DNA of 64,000 nucleotides from Sphingobacterium alkalisoli (GTDB lineage Bacteria; Bacteroidota; Bacteroidia; Sphingobacteriales; Sphingobacteriaceae), in the NCBI RefSeq assembly GCF_005049105.1, contig NZ_SUKA01000005.1, forward strand, positions 97,843 to 161,842, given 5' to 3'. Below are positions 33,685 through 40,856 of the stretch, one piece after another. A program made the translations under genes and the position numbers. The stretch's first letter is position 1; each line of letters opens with the position of its first letter. The notes under the pieces are model-generated. The model was not told the DNA's origin. It worked only from the letters and a program-made list of their open reading frames with translations, and made no database searches.

Positions 33685-34967
33685 AAGCGAGAACCAAATT
33701 ACACCATAGGGTTGTTGAACTTGCAGCTAAGTTACCAGCACCCTCCAACGAACAACGAGTTTGGGCTTTTGAGAACTGTTTGAAGCATATTGGCTACCGA
33801 ACTAAAAAGAATATTATATCCTGCCTTTCCTGCGGCCATGTTTTTAAGGGTATGCAGATACTGCCGACGTGGGATTGTCCATGCTGTGCACGTAAGCTTA
33901 CTATCGAGGATACCCGGAAGAAAAAACACCAACAACGAAAAATTATGGCTTTTATAGGTGTACAAGGAGAATTTCAGGTAAACCGTTACTTTGAGCTAAA
34001 CTGTTATCAACGGGCTGGAGAAGCACCAAGTTTTTCAGTATACGAAATCACCCAGCAATGGATGACAGAAGACGGGAAGGTGACTGTCTTCGGTAGGCAA
34101 AGGAACTGGACTTATTATCACGACACCTTTACCGGTGGTATGGAAATAAGAAATTGGGATCCCCGCACTGGTAAATATGATATACTTCCATACAAGGTGT
34201 ATCCAAAAATAAAGGTTCTGCCGATTTTTAAACGGAACGGTTTCAAGCGAAGTTTTTACAAATTAACACCTTACGAGATGTTTTTCAGTATACTCAGGGA
34301 CAATAGGTCAGAAACGTTATTGAAAGCCAACCAGCCCGACCTGTTGAACATGAGGGTTGGCAATCAGAGAGGAAGAGTCGACCGGCATTGGGATTCTATT
34401 AAAATAGCGATAAGGAACGGATACAAAGTAAAAGATGCGGCCACGTGGTTAGATCATCTTGATCTACTGCAACGATTTGGCAAGGATTTAAGAAATCCCA
34501 AATATGTCTGTTCGATTAACCTTGCTCTTGACCATCGGAGAATGATCAAGAAGAGGGAGCGGGAAGATAGACGTTTAGCTCTTGAAAGGAAGAAAAAGCA
34601 GATTGAGCAGGAACAGATGGAATACGTACGGAATAAAGGAGTTTTCTTTGATCTCGTTCTTAGCGCAGGTGATATAACAGTTAGGGTCCTTACCTCTGTC
34701 AAAGAATTTATCGAAGAAGCCGATCGCTTCCATCATTGCGTTTATGCCAATTCCTACTATAAGAAGCCAAATTCACTGATATTTTCAGCCCGGGTAAAAG
34801 GAAGGCCTGTCGAAACTGTTGAGGTTGATCTAGGCGCTCTCAAGGTAATACAATCAAGAGGGGTGCATAATAGAGCTTCTGCTTACAATCAGCAAATTGT
34901 AAACTTAGTCAACAGCAACATCCACCAGATCAGGAAGAGGCTAAGAAAGTTAGAGCAAACAGCATAG
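33681..34967 (+). CDS. PcfJ-like protein
   Basis: 428 residues matching the PcfJ family. An N-terminal zinc ribbon CLSCGHVF...CPCCARKL is followed by a central WMTEDGKVTVFGRQRNWTYY region and the conserved C-terminal SVKEFIEEADRFHHCVYANS and VDLGALKVIQSRGVHNRAS. Found in mobile elements and phages, function unknown. Last gene of the early operon before a strong terminator. Confidence 0.87.
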   Translation: MKARTKLHHRVVELAAKLPAPSNEQRVWAFENCLKHIGYRTKKNIISCLSCGHVFKGMQILPTWDCPCCARKLTIEDTRKKKHQQRKIMAFIGVQGEFQVNRYFELNCYQRAGEAPSFSVYEITQQWMTEDGKVTVFGRQRNWTYYHDTFTGGMEIRNWDPRTGKYDILPYKVYPKIKVLPIFKRNGFKRSFYKLTPYEMFFSILRDNRSETLLKANQPDLLNMRVGNQRGRVDRHWDSIKIAIRNGYKVKDAATWLDHLDLLQRFGKDLRNPKYVCSINLALDHRRMIKKREREDRRLALERKKKQIEQEQMEYVRNKGVFFDLVLSAGDITVRVLTSVKEFIEEADRFHHCVYANSYYKKPNSLIFSARVKGRPVETVEVDLGALKVIQSRGVHNRASAYNQQIVNLVNSNIHQIRKRLRKLEQTA

Positions 34968-34974
34968 TACTATT

Positions 34975-35036
34975 AAAAAAACAGAGCAATGACGAGGGGC
35001 GTGTTCGCAAGAGTCCAATGTTCTGCTCTGTTTTTT
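34975..35036. terminator. Bidirectional terminator between PcfJ-like gene and the minus-strand cassette
   Basis: Outer stem AAAAAACAGAGCA / TGCTCTGTTTTTT (13 pairs) closes a 35-base loop. A and T tracts on the two sides allow termination for both converging units. Confidence 0.75.
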
Positions 35037-35061
35037 ATTCGACTTAAAAAATGCTGGTTAT

Positions 35062-35730
35062 TTAAAGGAGTCTGTCTATTGGGGGTTTATATGTTTCATC
35101 CGATACCGCCCTCGCGTGTTCTTCGCTAATCGATCTGAAAAAATTTTCGATTATTTCCTGTTTATTTTCTCCATTAATAGAGTCAAGATTCGGATCGTTT
35201 TTCAGTCGATCGACTATTATATCTACAAACTTTTGGTTGCCCAGTTCTATGCCGCGTTTATATCCATTCGAAGCTAGTTTGCGCAACAGACCATCAAAAA
35301 CGGACTCGATGTCGACAATAAGCATATCTAAAAGTTGCCAGCAAGCTTTATTTTCGGAGGGGTCAATTTTATGATTAAACCGCTTTTCTAGAAATTTAAG
35401 AGTATCACTACCATAAACGGTGAAGTATAAACTTAACGTAGAGCACTCGTAGACGTGGGCGAATTTATTTCGAATTTCTGCAAATTTAACTAGTATCTTA
35501 CCGGCGTCTTTACTTATTCCCTCTAAGTCAATAAGAAGTTCAATTTTTTGATTGAATGATAAAGCCTTGCTGGAATGTCCCAGTGAATTAATATCACTCT
35601 TAGATATAGAAAATCCCGCTTTCAATAAAGTATTGGTAAAATGTTCTATTTGAACTGATATTTCAAGGACTTTACTTCTATCAATAGTATAAGTTGAACC
35701 AGTAATTTTGGTTTTAAAATTTTCTTCCAT
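35062..35730 (-). CDS. HEPN-like protein of an accessory cassette
   Basis: 222 residues, all helical. Residues 87-92 read R-N-K-F-A-H within FAEIRNKFAHVYE, the Rx4H signature (with polar residue after Arg) of HEPN ribonucleases; the preceding FNQKIELLIDLEGI fits the helix before it. The C-terminal ~80 residues are a separate helical part ending in EEHARAVSDETYK. Read opposite to all surrounding phage genes, 7 bp behind a membrane protein gene. A defence or superinfection-exclusion toxin role is inferred, not shown. It could also be an inactive MltR-like relative. Confidence 0.65.
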   Translation of the reverse strand: MEENFKTKITGSTYTIDRSKVLEISVQIEHFTNTLLKAGFSISKSDINSLGHSSKALSFNQKIELLIDLEGISKDAGKILVKFAEIRNKFAHVYECSTLSLYFTVYGSDTLKFLEKRFNHKIDPSENKACWQLLDMLIVDIESVFDGLLRKLASNGYKRGIELGNQKFVDIIVDRLKNDPNLDSINGENKQEIIENFFRSISEEHARAVSDETYKPPIDRLL

Positions 35731-35737
35731 TTTGATT

Positions 35738-36289
35738 CTAGTTTGTTAATTTTTCTGGAGAGCCAATTATGAAAAAAGATTCTGTCTGAAATACGACTTG
35801 CTTATATAGCTGATTAGAAACGTTTTTAAATTCTATCTGAATGTATTCCATTTTTCTGTTTCCAATACTACCGGGTGGATAATTCAATATGATTGGGTTG
35901 TGATAAGTGTGCCACACCTCGATATAATCGTCTTGTGATATCTCTGTAAGATACTTTACCTTCACGTCGTAAGCAGTTGCATTTGTTAGACTTAACTTGA
36001 ATTTCCCGTATTCGCTTTTCAATATAAAATTTGGCATAAGGGAAAATTCATGTCTCGATTGCTCAATTTCGGTTAATTTTTGTTGTTCTCTAAAAGTTTT
36101 CACTAGAAATATCGCCGTGAACGCCGTTACAATGAATGTAAGCCAATCCGCAACATTTCCCCATGAGCCCGAGTCATAAGGTCGTTTTGCTAAATCACTT
36201 TCGCCATATAGGTGAGCATTCAAAACTAAAAAAAGTACTATAGTTGCACCGAAAAATATTTCAAAAGTGTAAGGTTTTTTTTTATTCAT
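35738..36289 (-). CDS. Two-TM membrane protein of the accessory cassette
   Basis: 183 residues from ATG 36289 (MNKKKPYTFEIFFGA); a longer start at 36310 would fall inside the promoter box. TM1 is FFGATIVLFLVLNAHLY, TM2 WLTFIVTAFTAIFLVKTF, then a short coiled coil (REQQKLTEIEQSRHEFSL) and a beta-rich cytosolic domain of about 110 residues. No family recognised. Two-TM plus sensor-like domain architecture is common in membrane components of abortive-infection pairs. Confidence 0.7.
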   Translation of the reverse strand: MNKKKPYTFEIFFGATIVLFLVLNAHLYGESDLAKRPYDSGSWGNVADWLTFIVTAFTAIFLVKTFREQQKLTEIEQSRHEFSLMPNFILKSEYGKFKLSLTNATAYDVKVKYLTEISQDDYIEVWHTYHNPIILNYPPGSIGNRKMEYIQIEFKNVSNQLYKQVVFQTESFFIIGSPEKLTN

Positions 36290-36307
36290 TTTAATAAGTG
36301 GTTTTTC

Positions 36308-36315
36308 CAAAGATA
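36308..36315 (-). promoter_or_regulatory. -7 box of the minus-strand cassette
   Basis: Reads TATCTTTG on the minus strand, 18 bases before the ATG at 36289. The -33 region is occupied by the hexamer repeat at 36325-36348, each unit of which offers a TTTG on this strand (spacings 17 or 23). Confidence 0.6.
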
Positions 36316-36324
36316 AAAAATACT

Positions 36325-36348
36325 TTCAAATTCAAATTCAAATTCAAA
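36325..36348 (-). repeat. Four tandem TTCAAA hexamers across the cassette promoter
   Basis: Exact units at 36325, 36331, 36337 and 36343. A short tandem repeat in a -33 region can change copy number by slippage. Confidence 0.7.
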
Positions 36349-36380
36349 GAATCACTGATGTAAATCATATATAATTATAA

Positions 36381-36410
36381 TTGTATAATATATTATTTTA
36401 TTTATATTTG
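36381..36410 (+). promoter_or_regulatory. Promoter of the RuvC-like gene
   Basis: TTG (36381-36383), 19-base spacer, TATATTTG (36403-36410). Only three bases separate the -7 box from the ATG at 36414, so the mRNA should be leaderless. Confidence 0.65.
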
Positions 36411-36413
36411 TTC

Positions 36414-36863
36414 ATGCTTAGGGAGCTGATAGTTGGTATAGATCCAGACGTAGACAAAAACGGTGTTGCTGTATATCAAAAGTCAACTAAAGATCTCCAA
36501 CTGTCAGCATTATCGTTCTTTCAATTATTTGAGTACCTAAAATCCAACAAAGAGAATATTCGTGAAGTGATCGTTGAGGCTTCCTGGTTGATCAATAAGT
36601 CAAACTTTCATTGTGAAAACAAAGGAGCGAGGGTTGCGTCAAAGATAGGATCCAAAACAGGATCAAATCATGAGGTTGGCCGTAAGATCATAGAGATGTG
36701 TGAATATATCGGTATTAAGGTGATTGGCGTACGACCATTAAAAAAACGCTGGAAAGGACCAGACGGGAAGATAACTCACGAAGAGTTTAAGCAGATAACT
36801 GGATATAGCAAGAGTACCAACCAAGAGAAAAGAGACGCTGGTCTTTTGGTTTGGGGATATTAA
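36414..36863 (+). CDS. RuvC-like Holliday-junction resolvase of the phage
   Basis: 149 residues from MLRELIVGIDPDVDKNG; an upstream ATG at 36381 lies in the promoter. RNase H-fold catalytic acids are visible: Asp in VGIDPDVDKNGVAV, Glu in VIVEASWL, and Asp in EKRDAGLLVWG near the C-terminus. It would resolve branched DNA before packaging. Starts the region right of the minus-strand cassette and has its own promoter. Confidence 0.75.
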   Translation: MLRELIVGIDPDVDKNGVAVYQKSTKDLQLSALSFFQLFEYLKSNKENIREVIVEASWLINKSNFHCENKGARVASKIGSKTGSNHEVGRKIIEMCEYIGIKVIGVRPLKKRWKGPDGKITHEEFKQITGYSKSTNQEKRDAGLLVWGY

Positions 36864-37450
36864 AATAAATGCAGGATTGTCAAAATCGTTCTTTATTCCT
36901 GCTTTTAAAGTTGTTAACGACCGTTCCTCGAAAGCGGTGAGCGAATCAAGACGCAATAAGGTGACCGTAAATGCTCGGTCAAGGGTTTATCATTTATCCT
37001 ATTAGCCTGCGACGGTCGTTTCTTAAGATATTTTTTGTTCGGCTGAAAATTAGAAACAAATGAGGAAAGCGTGCCGTAGCGAAACTCCTCCAAACGGACA
37101 CGGTGTAATTGGGTGGCAAAACAATTGTCCAGCAAGTTCGGAAAATCGTGACTGATAGGAAAGACTATCAAAGGAGCATTGATATAGTGGTATTATTGCG
37201 GTGCTAATAGGTCTGATGATAATACGCACGGTTTACGTAGGTTCGAATCCTGTTCCTGTCTCAACTAACGGGTGCTATCTGACTTGAGAGAATAGGGTAG
37301 CGTCAGGAGTCAAACTCTATGCTGGCAGGTAAGCTGCCAATTTTTAGTTGTCTTTTCATAATTTAGGTTAATAATTGGTTTGGTCCTCCTTCATCGCCCG
37401 GTGTTGGAGGATTTTTGTATATTTGTGCAACCAAATCAACTTTTTAAATT
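36864..37450 (+). ncRNA. 587-bp gene-free stretch, candidate large structured RNA
   Basis: No plausible gene on either strand. Long-range pairing AACGACCGT (36916-36924) with ACGGTCGTT (37012-37020) encloses a hairpin GACCG/CGGTC (36963-36967/36976-36980). Further pairs are GATAG/CTATC (37154-37158/37164-37168), GTATTAT/ATAATAC around 37190-37224, and GATAGGA (37154-37160) with TCCTGTC (37254-37260). A T-arm-like GTAGG-TTCGAAT-CCTGT lies at 37237-37253. This could be a large phage RNA of the GOLLD/ROOL kind or a decayed tRNA region; not resolved. The last ~35 bases carry a promoter box. Confidence 0.4.
37418..37425 (+). promoter_or_regulatory. Candidate -7 box for the coiled-coil membrane protein
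   Basis: TATATTTG, 25 bases before the ATG at 37451. No clear -33 TTG at the right distance. Confidence 0.4.
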
Positions 37451-38233
37451 ATGAATGCGGTAAAAGAATTTTTTGAACCAGTTAAGAACCGATTGAACAA
37501 TAGTGTTGTTGGTAGCTTTTTCTTGTCCTGGTGTTTGGTGAGTTGGAAGTTCTTATTTGTTTTGTTTGTTTCTAGTCTTCCGGTAATTGAAAGGATAAGT
37601 CTTGCTGAAGAGCAGATAAATCACTATATAGCTTGGTTAGTCCCATTTTTATTTACTGTCTTCTATGTTTTTTTACTGCCTCGACTCGAAAACTGGATTA
37701 CAAAGATTAACAAATCAATTGTTTTAGAAAAGGAAAAAAGCGTTGTGGATTTAGAGATCAGCGTCGTAAAAGAAAAGACTCGATTAGCGAAAGAAAATAT
37801 TGTACTTGAAAAAGCTCAGAATGAGGTGAAGAATCTCGAAGAGCTAAATGAAAAAGTGTTGTCGCTTGAGGAAGATATGAAAATAGCGAACGAGACCATT
37901 GAACACAATGAGGAGAACAGAGAAAAGTTAAAAAAGGCACACGATCAGTTGGCAATCAAATACCCGGCGTTTAGGGATGATTTAGAAAAATCCTATAATG
38001 GCAAGCCTTTGAAAAAATCAGCGGGCGAAACAATGATGTATCTGGATAACGTATTGAAGAATATGGATGAATCTGAAAGAGATGATTTGATTCTGGAAAG
38101 CATTAGCGCTTTAAATGAGAAGGAAAAACATGGTGCAATACCGGTATTAGTCCAATATTTGAGCGACAAAGGGAAGGCTGAGTTTTCTAATATGATTGAT
38201 TGGACTAGTTCGAAAAACAGCAATAAAAATTAA
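37451..38233 (+). CDS. Two-TM coiled-coil membrane protein, unknown
   Basis: 260 residues. TM1 lies within FFLSWCLVSWKFLFVLFVSS (about 23-42), TM2 WLVPFLFTVFYVFLLP (about 62-77). A coiled coil of about 100 residues follows (EKAQNEVKNLEELNEKVLSL), then a small helical C-terminal domain. No family recognised. It sits between the structured RNA region and the terminase genes with its own promoter, a place where phages carry optional genes, so a role in the lysogen (exclusion or stress) is possible. Confidence 0.7.
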   Translation: MNAVKEFFEPVKNRLNNSVVGSFFLSWCLVSWKFLFVLFVSSLPVIERISLAEEQINHYIAWLVPFLFTVFYVFLLPRLENWITKINKSIVLEKEKSVVDLEISVVKEKTRLAKENIVLEKAQNEVKNLEELNEKVLSLEEDMKIANETIEHNEENREKLKKAHDQLAIKYPAFRDDLEKSYNGKPLKKSAGETMMYLDNVLKNMDESERDDLILESISALNEKEKHGAIPVLVQYLSDKGKAEFSNMIDWTSSKNSNKN

Positions 38234-38271
38234 TCAAGTTTTACGATCCATAGTATCGAAATTATTGTTCA

Positions 38272-38289
38272 AAATATTGATATATTTGT
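38272..38289 (+). promoter_or_regulatory. Repeated late-promoter-like sequence, copy 1
   Basis: AAATATTGATATATTTGT, one mismatch to the other three copies. It lies 16 bases before the first gene of the packaging unit and contains the -7 box TATATTTG. Confidence 0.6.
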
Positions 38290-38305
38290 TTTTAATATTA
38301 ATTAA

Positions 38306-38506
38306 ATGATTTTATTTCGTTCTCAATTCGCTATTGGCTCACTGGTTTACCTGAAGACTGATGTTAATCAGGATCAGTGGATGGTCGTGCAGGTAAGATT
38401 CTGCCCAGACGGTGTTTCATACTATTTATCTAAAGGTAGCGACAGCTATTGGGCTTATGAAATTGAAGTATCAAGTGAAAAGGATGTAGTTAAAGCATTA
38501 TCGTGA
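38306..38506 (+). CDS. Small protein before terminase, unknown
   Basis: 66 residues, beta-rich (FAIGSLVYLKTDVNQDQWMV), like a small SH3-type barrel. Its TGA overlaps the terS ATG (ATGA arrangement), so the two are translationally coupled. Function unknown; perhaps packaging-associated. Confidence 0.6.
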   Translation: MILFRSQFAIGSLVYLKTDVNQDQWMVVQVRFCPDGVSYYLSKGSDSYWAYEIEVSSEKDVVKALS

Positions 38507-39306
38507 TGGCAGCACTAACAGCAAAGCAAAGGAGGTTTGTCGAAGAGTACTGTATTGATTTCAATGCAACGCAGGCTGCTATACGAGCAGGTTATAGTGA
38601 AAAGACGGCCAGATCCATTGGTTGTGAGAACCTTACAAAACCCGACATCATTGAAGCTATTAATCAGCGGCTTGAGTCGTTAGACCTAACAGCCGCACAG
38701 ACCTCCAAATTGATGGCCGATATTGCGCAGTCATCGATGAACGACTATTTTCGGGTTGTTGAGAGGGATAGGATTAAAACTGTCACTAAGCCGCTTCAAG
38801 TCTTGATAGACAGAAAGAAACTGGATATTCAAAGAGCGTACATGTATATAGATCGAAAAGGTTTTTCAGACAAGGAATATGATGATTATGTTGATAAGCA
38901 CATCTCGCCCCTTGAAGATGATATCATCCGGGCAGAGATCGACCTAGAGATTGATCCCGAATCGACGTTTGAAGATAGTGAAGCAGAAATTTACGAAACT
39001 GTTGAGTTGGATCTTGTTAAGCTTACCAAAGACAAAGAGCGTGGCAAGATAAAGTCCTTCCAATGGGGAGAGTTTGGTCCTAAGGTTGAATTGTATGCAG
39101 CAGATAAGATGTTGATCAGTATCGCTAATAAATTAGGCTTTTTCACCAACAAGCTGCAGCTGCTCGACAAGAACGGAGACCCTGCCGATCCACTAGCAAA
39201 CGATCCCCTCGCGCCGATTAATTTGACCGTAAATGTCATCGAAGTAAAGAAAGAGGAGATTAATGACGACGTTCAGCAAGCCACAACAGAAGGTACTGTT
39301 CAGTAG
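38506..39306 (+). CDS. terS: Terminase small subunit
   Basis: 266 residues from ATG 38506 (a GTG at 38503 is in frame but overlaps more). The N-terminal LTAKQRRFVEEYCIDFNATQ followed by AAIRAGYSEKTARS is the classic Terminase_2 DNA-binding motif. The C-terminal part is acidic and probably contacts the large subunit. It recognises phage DNA for packaging. Overlaps terL by 44 bp. Confidence 0.92.
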   Translation: MAALTAKQRRFVEEYCIDFNATQAAIRAGYSEKTARSIGCENLTKPDIIEAINQRLESLDLTAAQTSKLMADIAQSSMNDYFRVVERDRIKTVTKPLQVLIDRKKLDIQRAYMYIDRKGFSDKEYDDYVDKHISPLEDDIIRAEIDLEIDPESTFEDSEAEIYETVELDLVKLTKDKERGKIKSFQWGEFGPKVELYAADKMLISIANKLGFFTNKLQLLDKNGDPADPLANDPLAPINLTVNVIEVKKEEINDDVQQATTEGTVQ

Positions 39307-40801
39307 AAAACCGGTGACGCTCAACATGGCGGGCCAGCGTGTGGGCAAGTCGCACATGATCGGCTTCAAATCTGGTTACTACGTCAAGAACTTCCCAAAG
39401 ATGCGAGGAATGATCGCCGCTAACACCTATAAGCAGCTATCACAGTCTACCCTTGTTGCAGTCCGCAAAGTTTGGAAGCAAGAGTTTGGCATAACGGAAT
39501 ACGATCGCATTAGGAACCCTAAAGGTGTATATGTCGTTAATAAGAAACCTCCCGCTCACTTTACTATAAACGAAGCCTACGATCGGTACGATGGGATTAT
39601 ATCCTTTCGCAATGGCGCTATCATCTATATTGCTTCCTTAGACAACTACGAGGCTCATGACGGTAAGGAGCTGGGATGGGCTGAGTTGGATGAAACCAAA
39701 GACACCAAAGAAGAGGCGCTTACATCTGTGATCCTTGGACGTATGTCACAACCGGGCCTCTTCATCACTCCAGATGGACAGCTTGTTTATTCAGATGATA
39801 GAGGGTGTGTACTCGAGCCGTTCAACCCTGTATGCATAAATACGTCTCCAGCGGTTGCCACGCCTGAATGGCTGCTCGAAATGTTTAATCTCACAGAGTA
39901 TGATGATGAGATCCTAGAGAAGATAACAGGCTTTCCAGAGTTCTTTTACAAAGAAGTCGATAACAAAGCTATTGTAATCTATTCAACGCACCACAACGCG
40001 CATAACCTTCCTAAGAACTACATTGAGAATAGGTTAAAGACGCTGACCAAAGGAGACGCTCTAAAGTTTGTTTATGGATATCCGTTCTCTCAATCTGGCG
40101 GTGAGTTCTACGACGAGTTTGATCGTTTGCGGCATGTTAGGCCAACACCATTTATTCCGAATAAGGCCGTACACCTTACATTTGACTTTAACGTGCTTCC
40201 TTACATGACGATGCTTTGCAGCCAAATCGAGGTAATAGCCATGTTCGCGGATGATAACAACCAGTTGTATGAAGATTTTGACATTGGTCGAAGATCCGTC
40301 CAGGTACATTATGTTCGCTTCTTCAAAGAATACTGCCTGAAGTCGCCACAGAACGATATAAAGGGGGTAATAGATGCTTTCAAAACTGACTACGGCGATA
40401 AAGTCAAAACTGTGTTCTACTATGGTGACGGTTCAGGCCATAACCGTGTACCGGGTAAGGGCGAGTATCGTGTTTACGATGACGTAGAGGAGGAGCTGAG
40501 GGGGTTGATCTACGACCGGTCAGATCGGACCATGAGAAAAAATCCTTCGGTACTCAAGAGACGTAAATTCATCCAAGAAATTCTAAAAGGTGGTATACAC
40601 CACATAATCATCGAGATTGACCCGGTCGGATGTCCTGAGCTAATAAAGGATTTTCAATATCTGAAGCTTGGCCAGGATGGAAAGCTCAAGCAGGTTGTAA
40701 AAGTTCCCGAGACTGGAGCAACGTATCAAAAGTATGGACACACGACCGATGCTGCAGAGTACGAAATCTGTTCTTTGTTCGAAGACACTTTTAATAATTA
40801 A
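39263..40801 (+). CDS. terL: Terminase large subunit
   Basis: 512 residues. Walker A-like NMAGQRVGKSHM and Walker B-like LGWAELDET form the packaging ATPase. The RNase H-like nuclease domain shows acidic positions in LTFDFNVLPYMTM, YYGDGSGH and HTTDAAEYEI. Powers translocation of DNA into the prohead and cuts it. The gene has an A+T-lean composition similar to its neighbours, no sign of recent exchange. Confidence 0.92.
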   Translation: MTTFSKPQQKVLFSRKPVTLNMAGQRVGKSHMIGFKSGYYVKNFPKMRGMIAANTYKQLSQSTLVAVRKVWKQEFGITEYDRIRNPKGVYVVNKKPPAHFTINEAYDRYDGIISFRNGAIIYIASLDNYEAHDGKELGWAELDETKDTKEEALTSVILGRMSQPGLFITPDGQLVYSDDRGCVLEPFNPVCINTSPAVATPEWLLEMFNLTEYDDEILEKITGFPEFFYKEVDNKAIVIYSTHHNAHNLPKNYIENRLKTLTKGDALKFVYGYPFSQSGGEFYDEFDRLRHVRPTPFIPNKAVHLTFDFNVLPYMTMLCSQIEVIAMFADDNNQLYEDFDIGRRSVQVHYVRFFKEYCLKSPQNDIKGVIDAFKTDYGDKVKTVFYYGDGSGHNRVPGKGEYRVYDDVEEELRGLIYDRSDRTMRKNPSVLKRRKFIQEILKGGIHHIIIEIDPVGCPELIKDFQYLKLGQDGKLKQVVKVPETGATYQKYGHTTDAAEYEICSLFEDTFNN

Positions 40802-40821
40802 ATTATTGATATGTCAATAAT

Positions 40822-40839
40822 AAATATTAATATATTTGT
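40822..40839 (+). promoter_or_regulatory. Repeated late-promoter-like sequence, copy 2
   Basis: AAATATTAATATATTTGT with -7 box TATATTTG at 40831-40838, 18 bases before the portal ATG. Confidence 0.6.
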
Positions 40840-40856
40840 TAAATATTCAAAATTCT

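Noticed and set aside
37154..37261. Annotating an ordinary tRNA gene
   Set aside because: The T-arm and acceptor pair well, but the length is 107 nt and neither a D-arm nor an anticodon arm folds cleanly, so it is kept only as part of the structured-RNA candidate.
36381..37450. An IscB/OMEGA-like system (RuvC protein plus guide RNA)
   Set aside because: The RuvC-like protein is only 149 residues, with no HNH, bridge helix or PLMP domain, and the RNA lies downstream; it fits a phage Holliday-junction resolvase better.
40836..40856. TTG start of the portal gene at 40836
   Set aside because: It lies inside the -7 promoter box; the ATG at 40857 is the sensible start.
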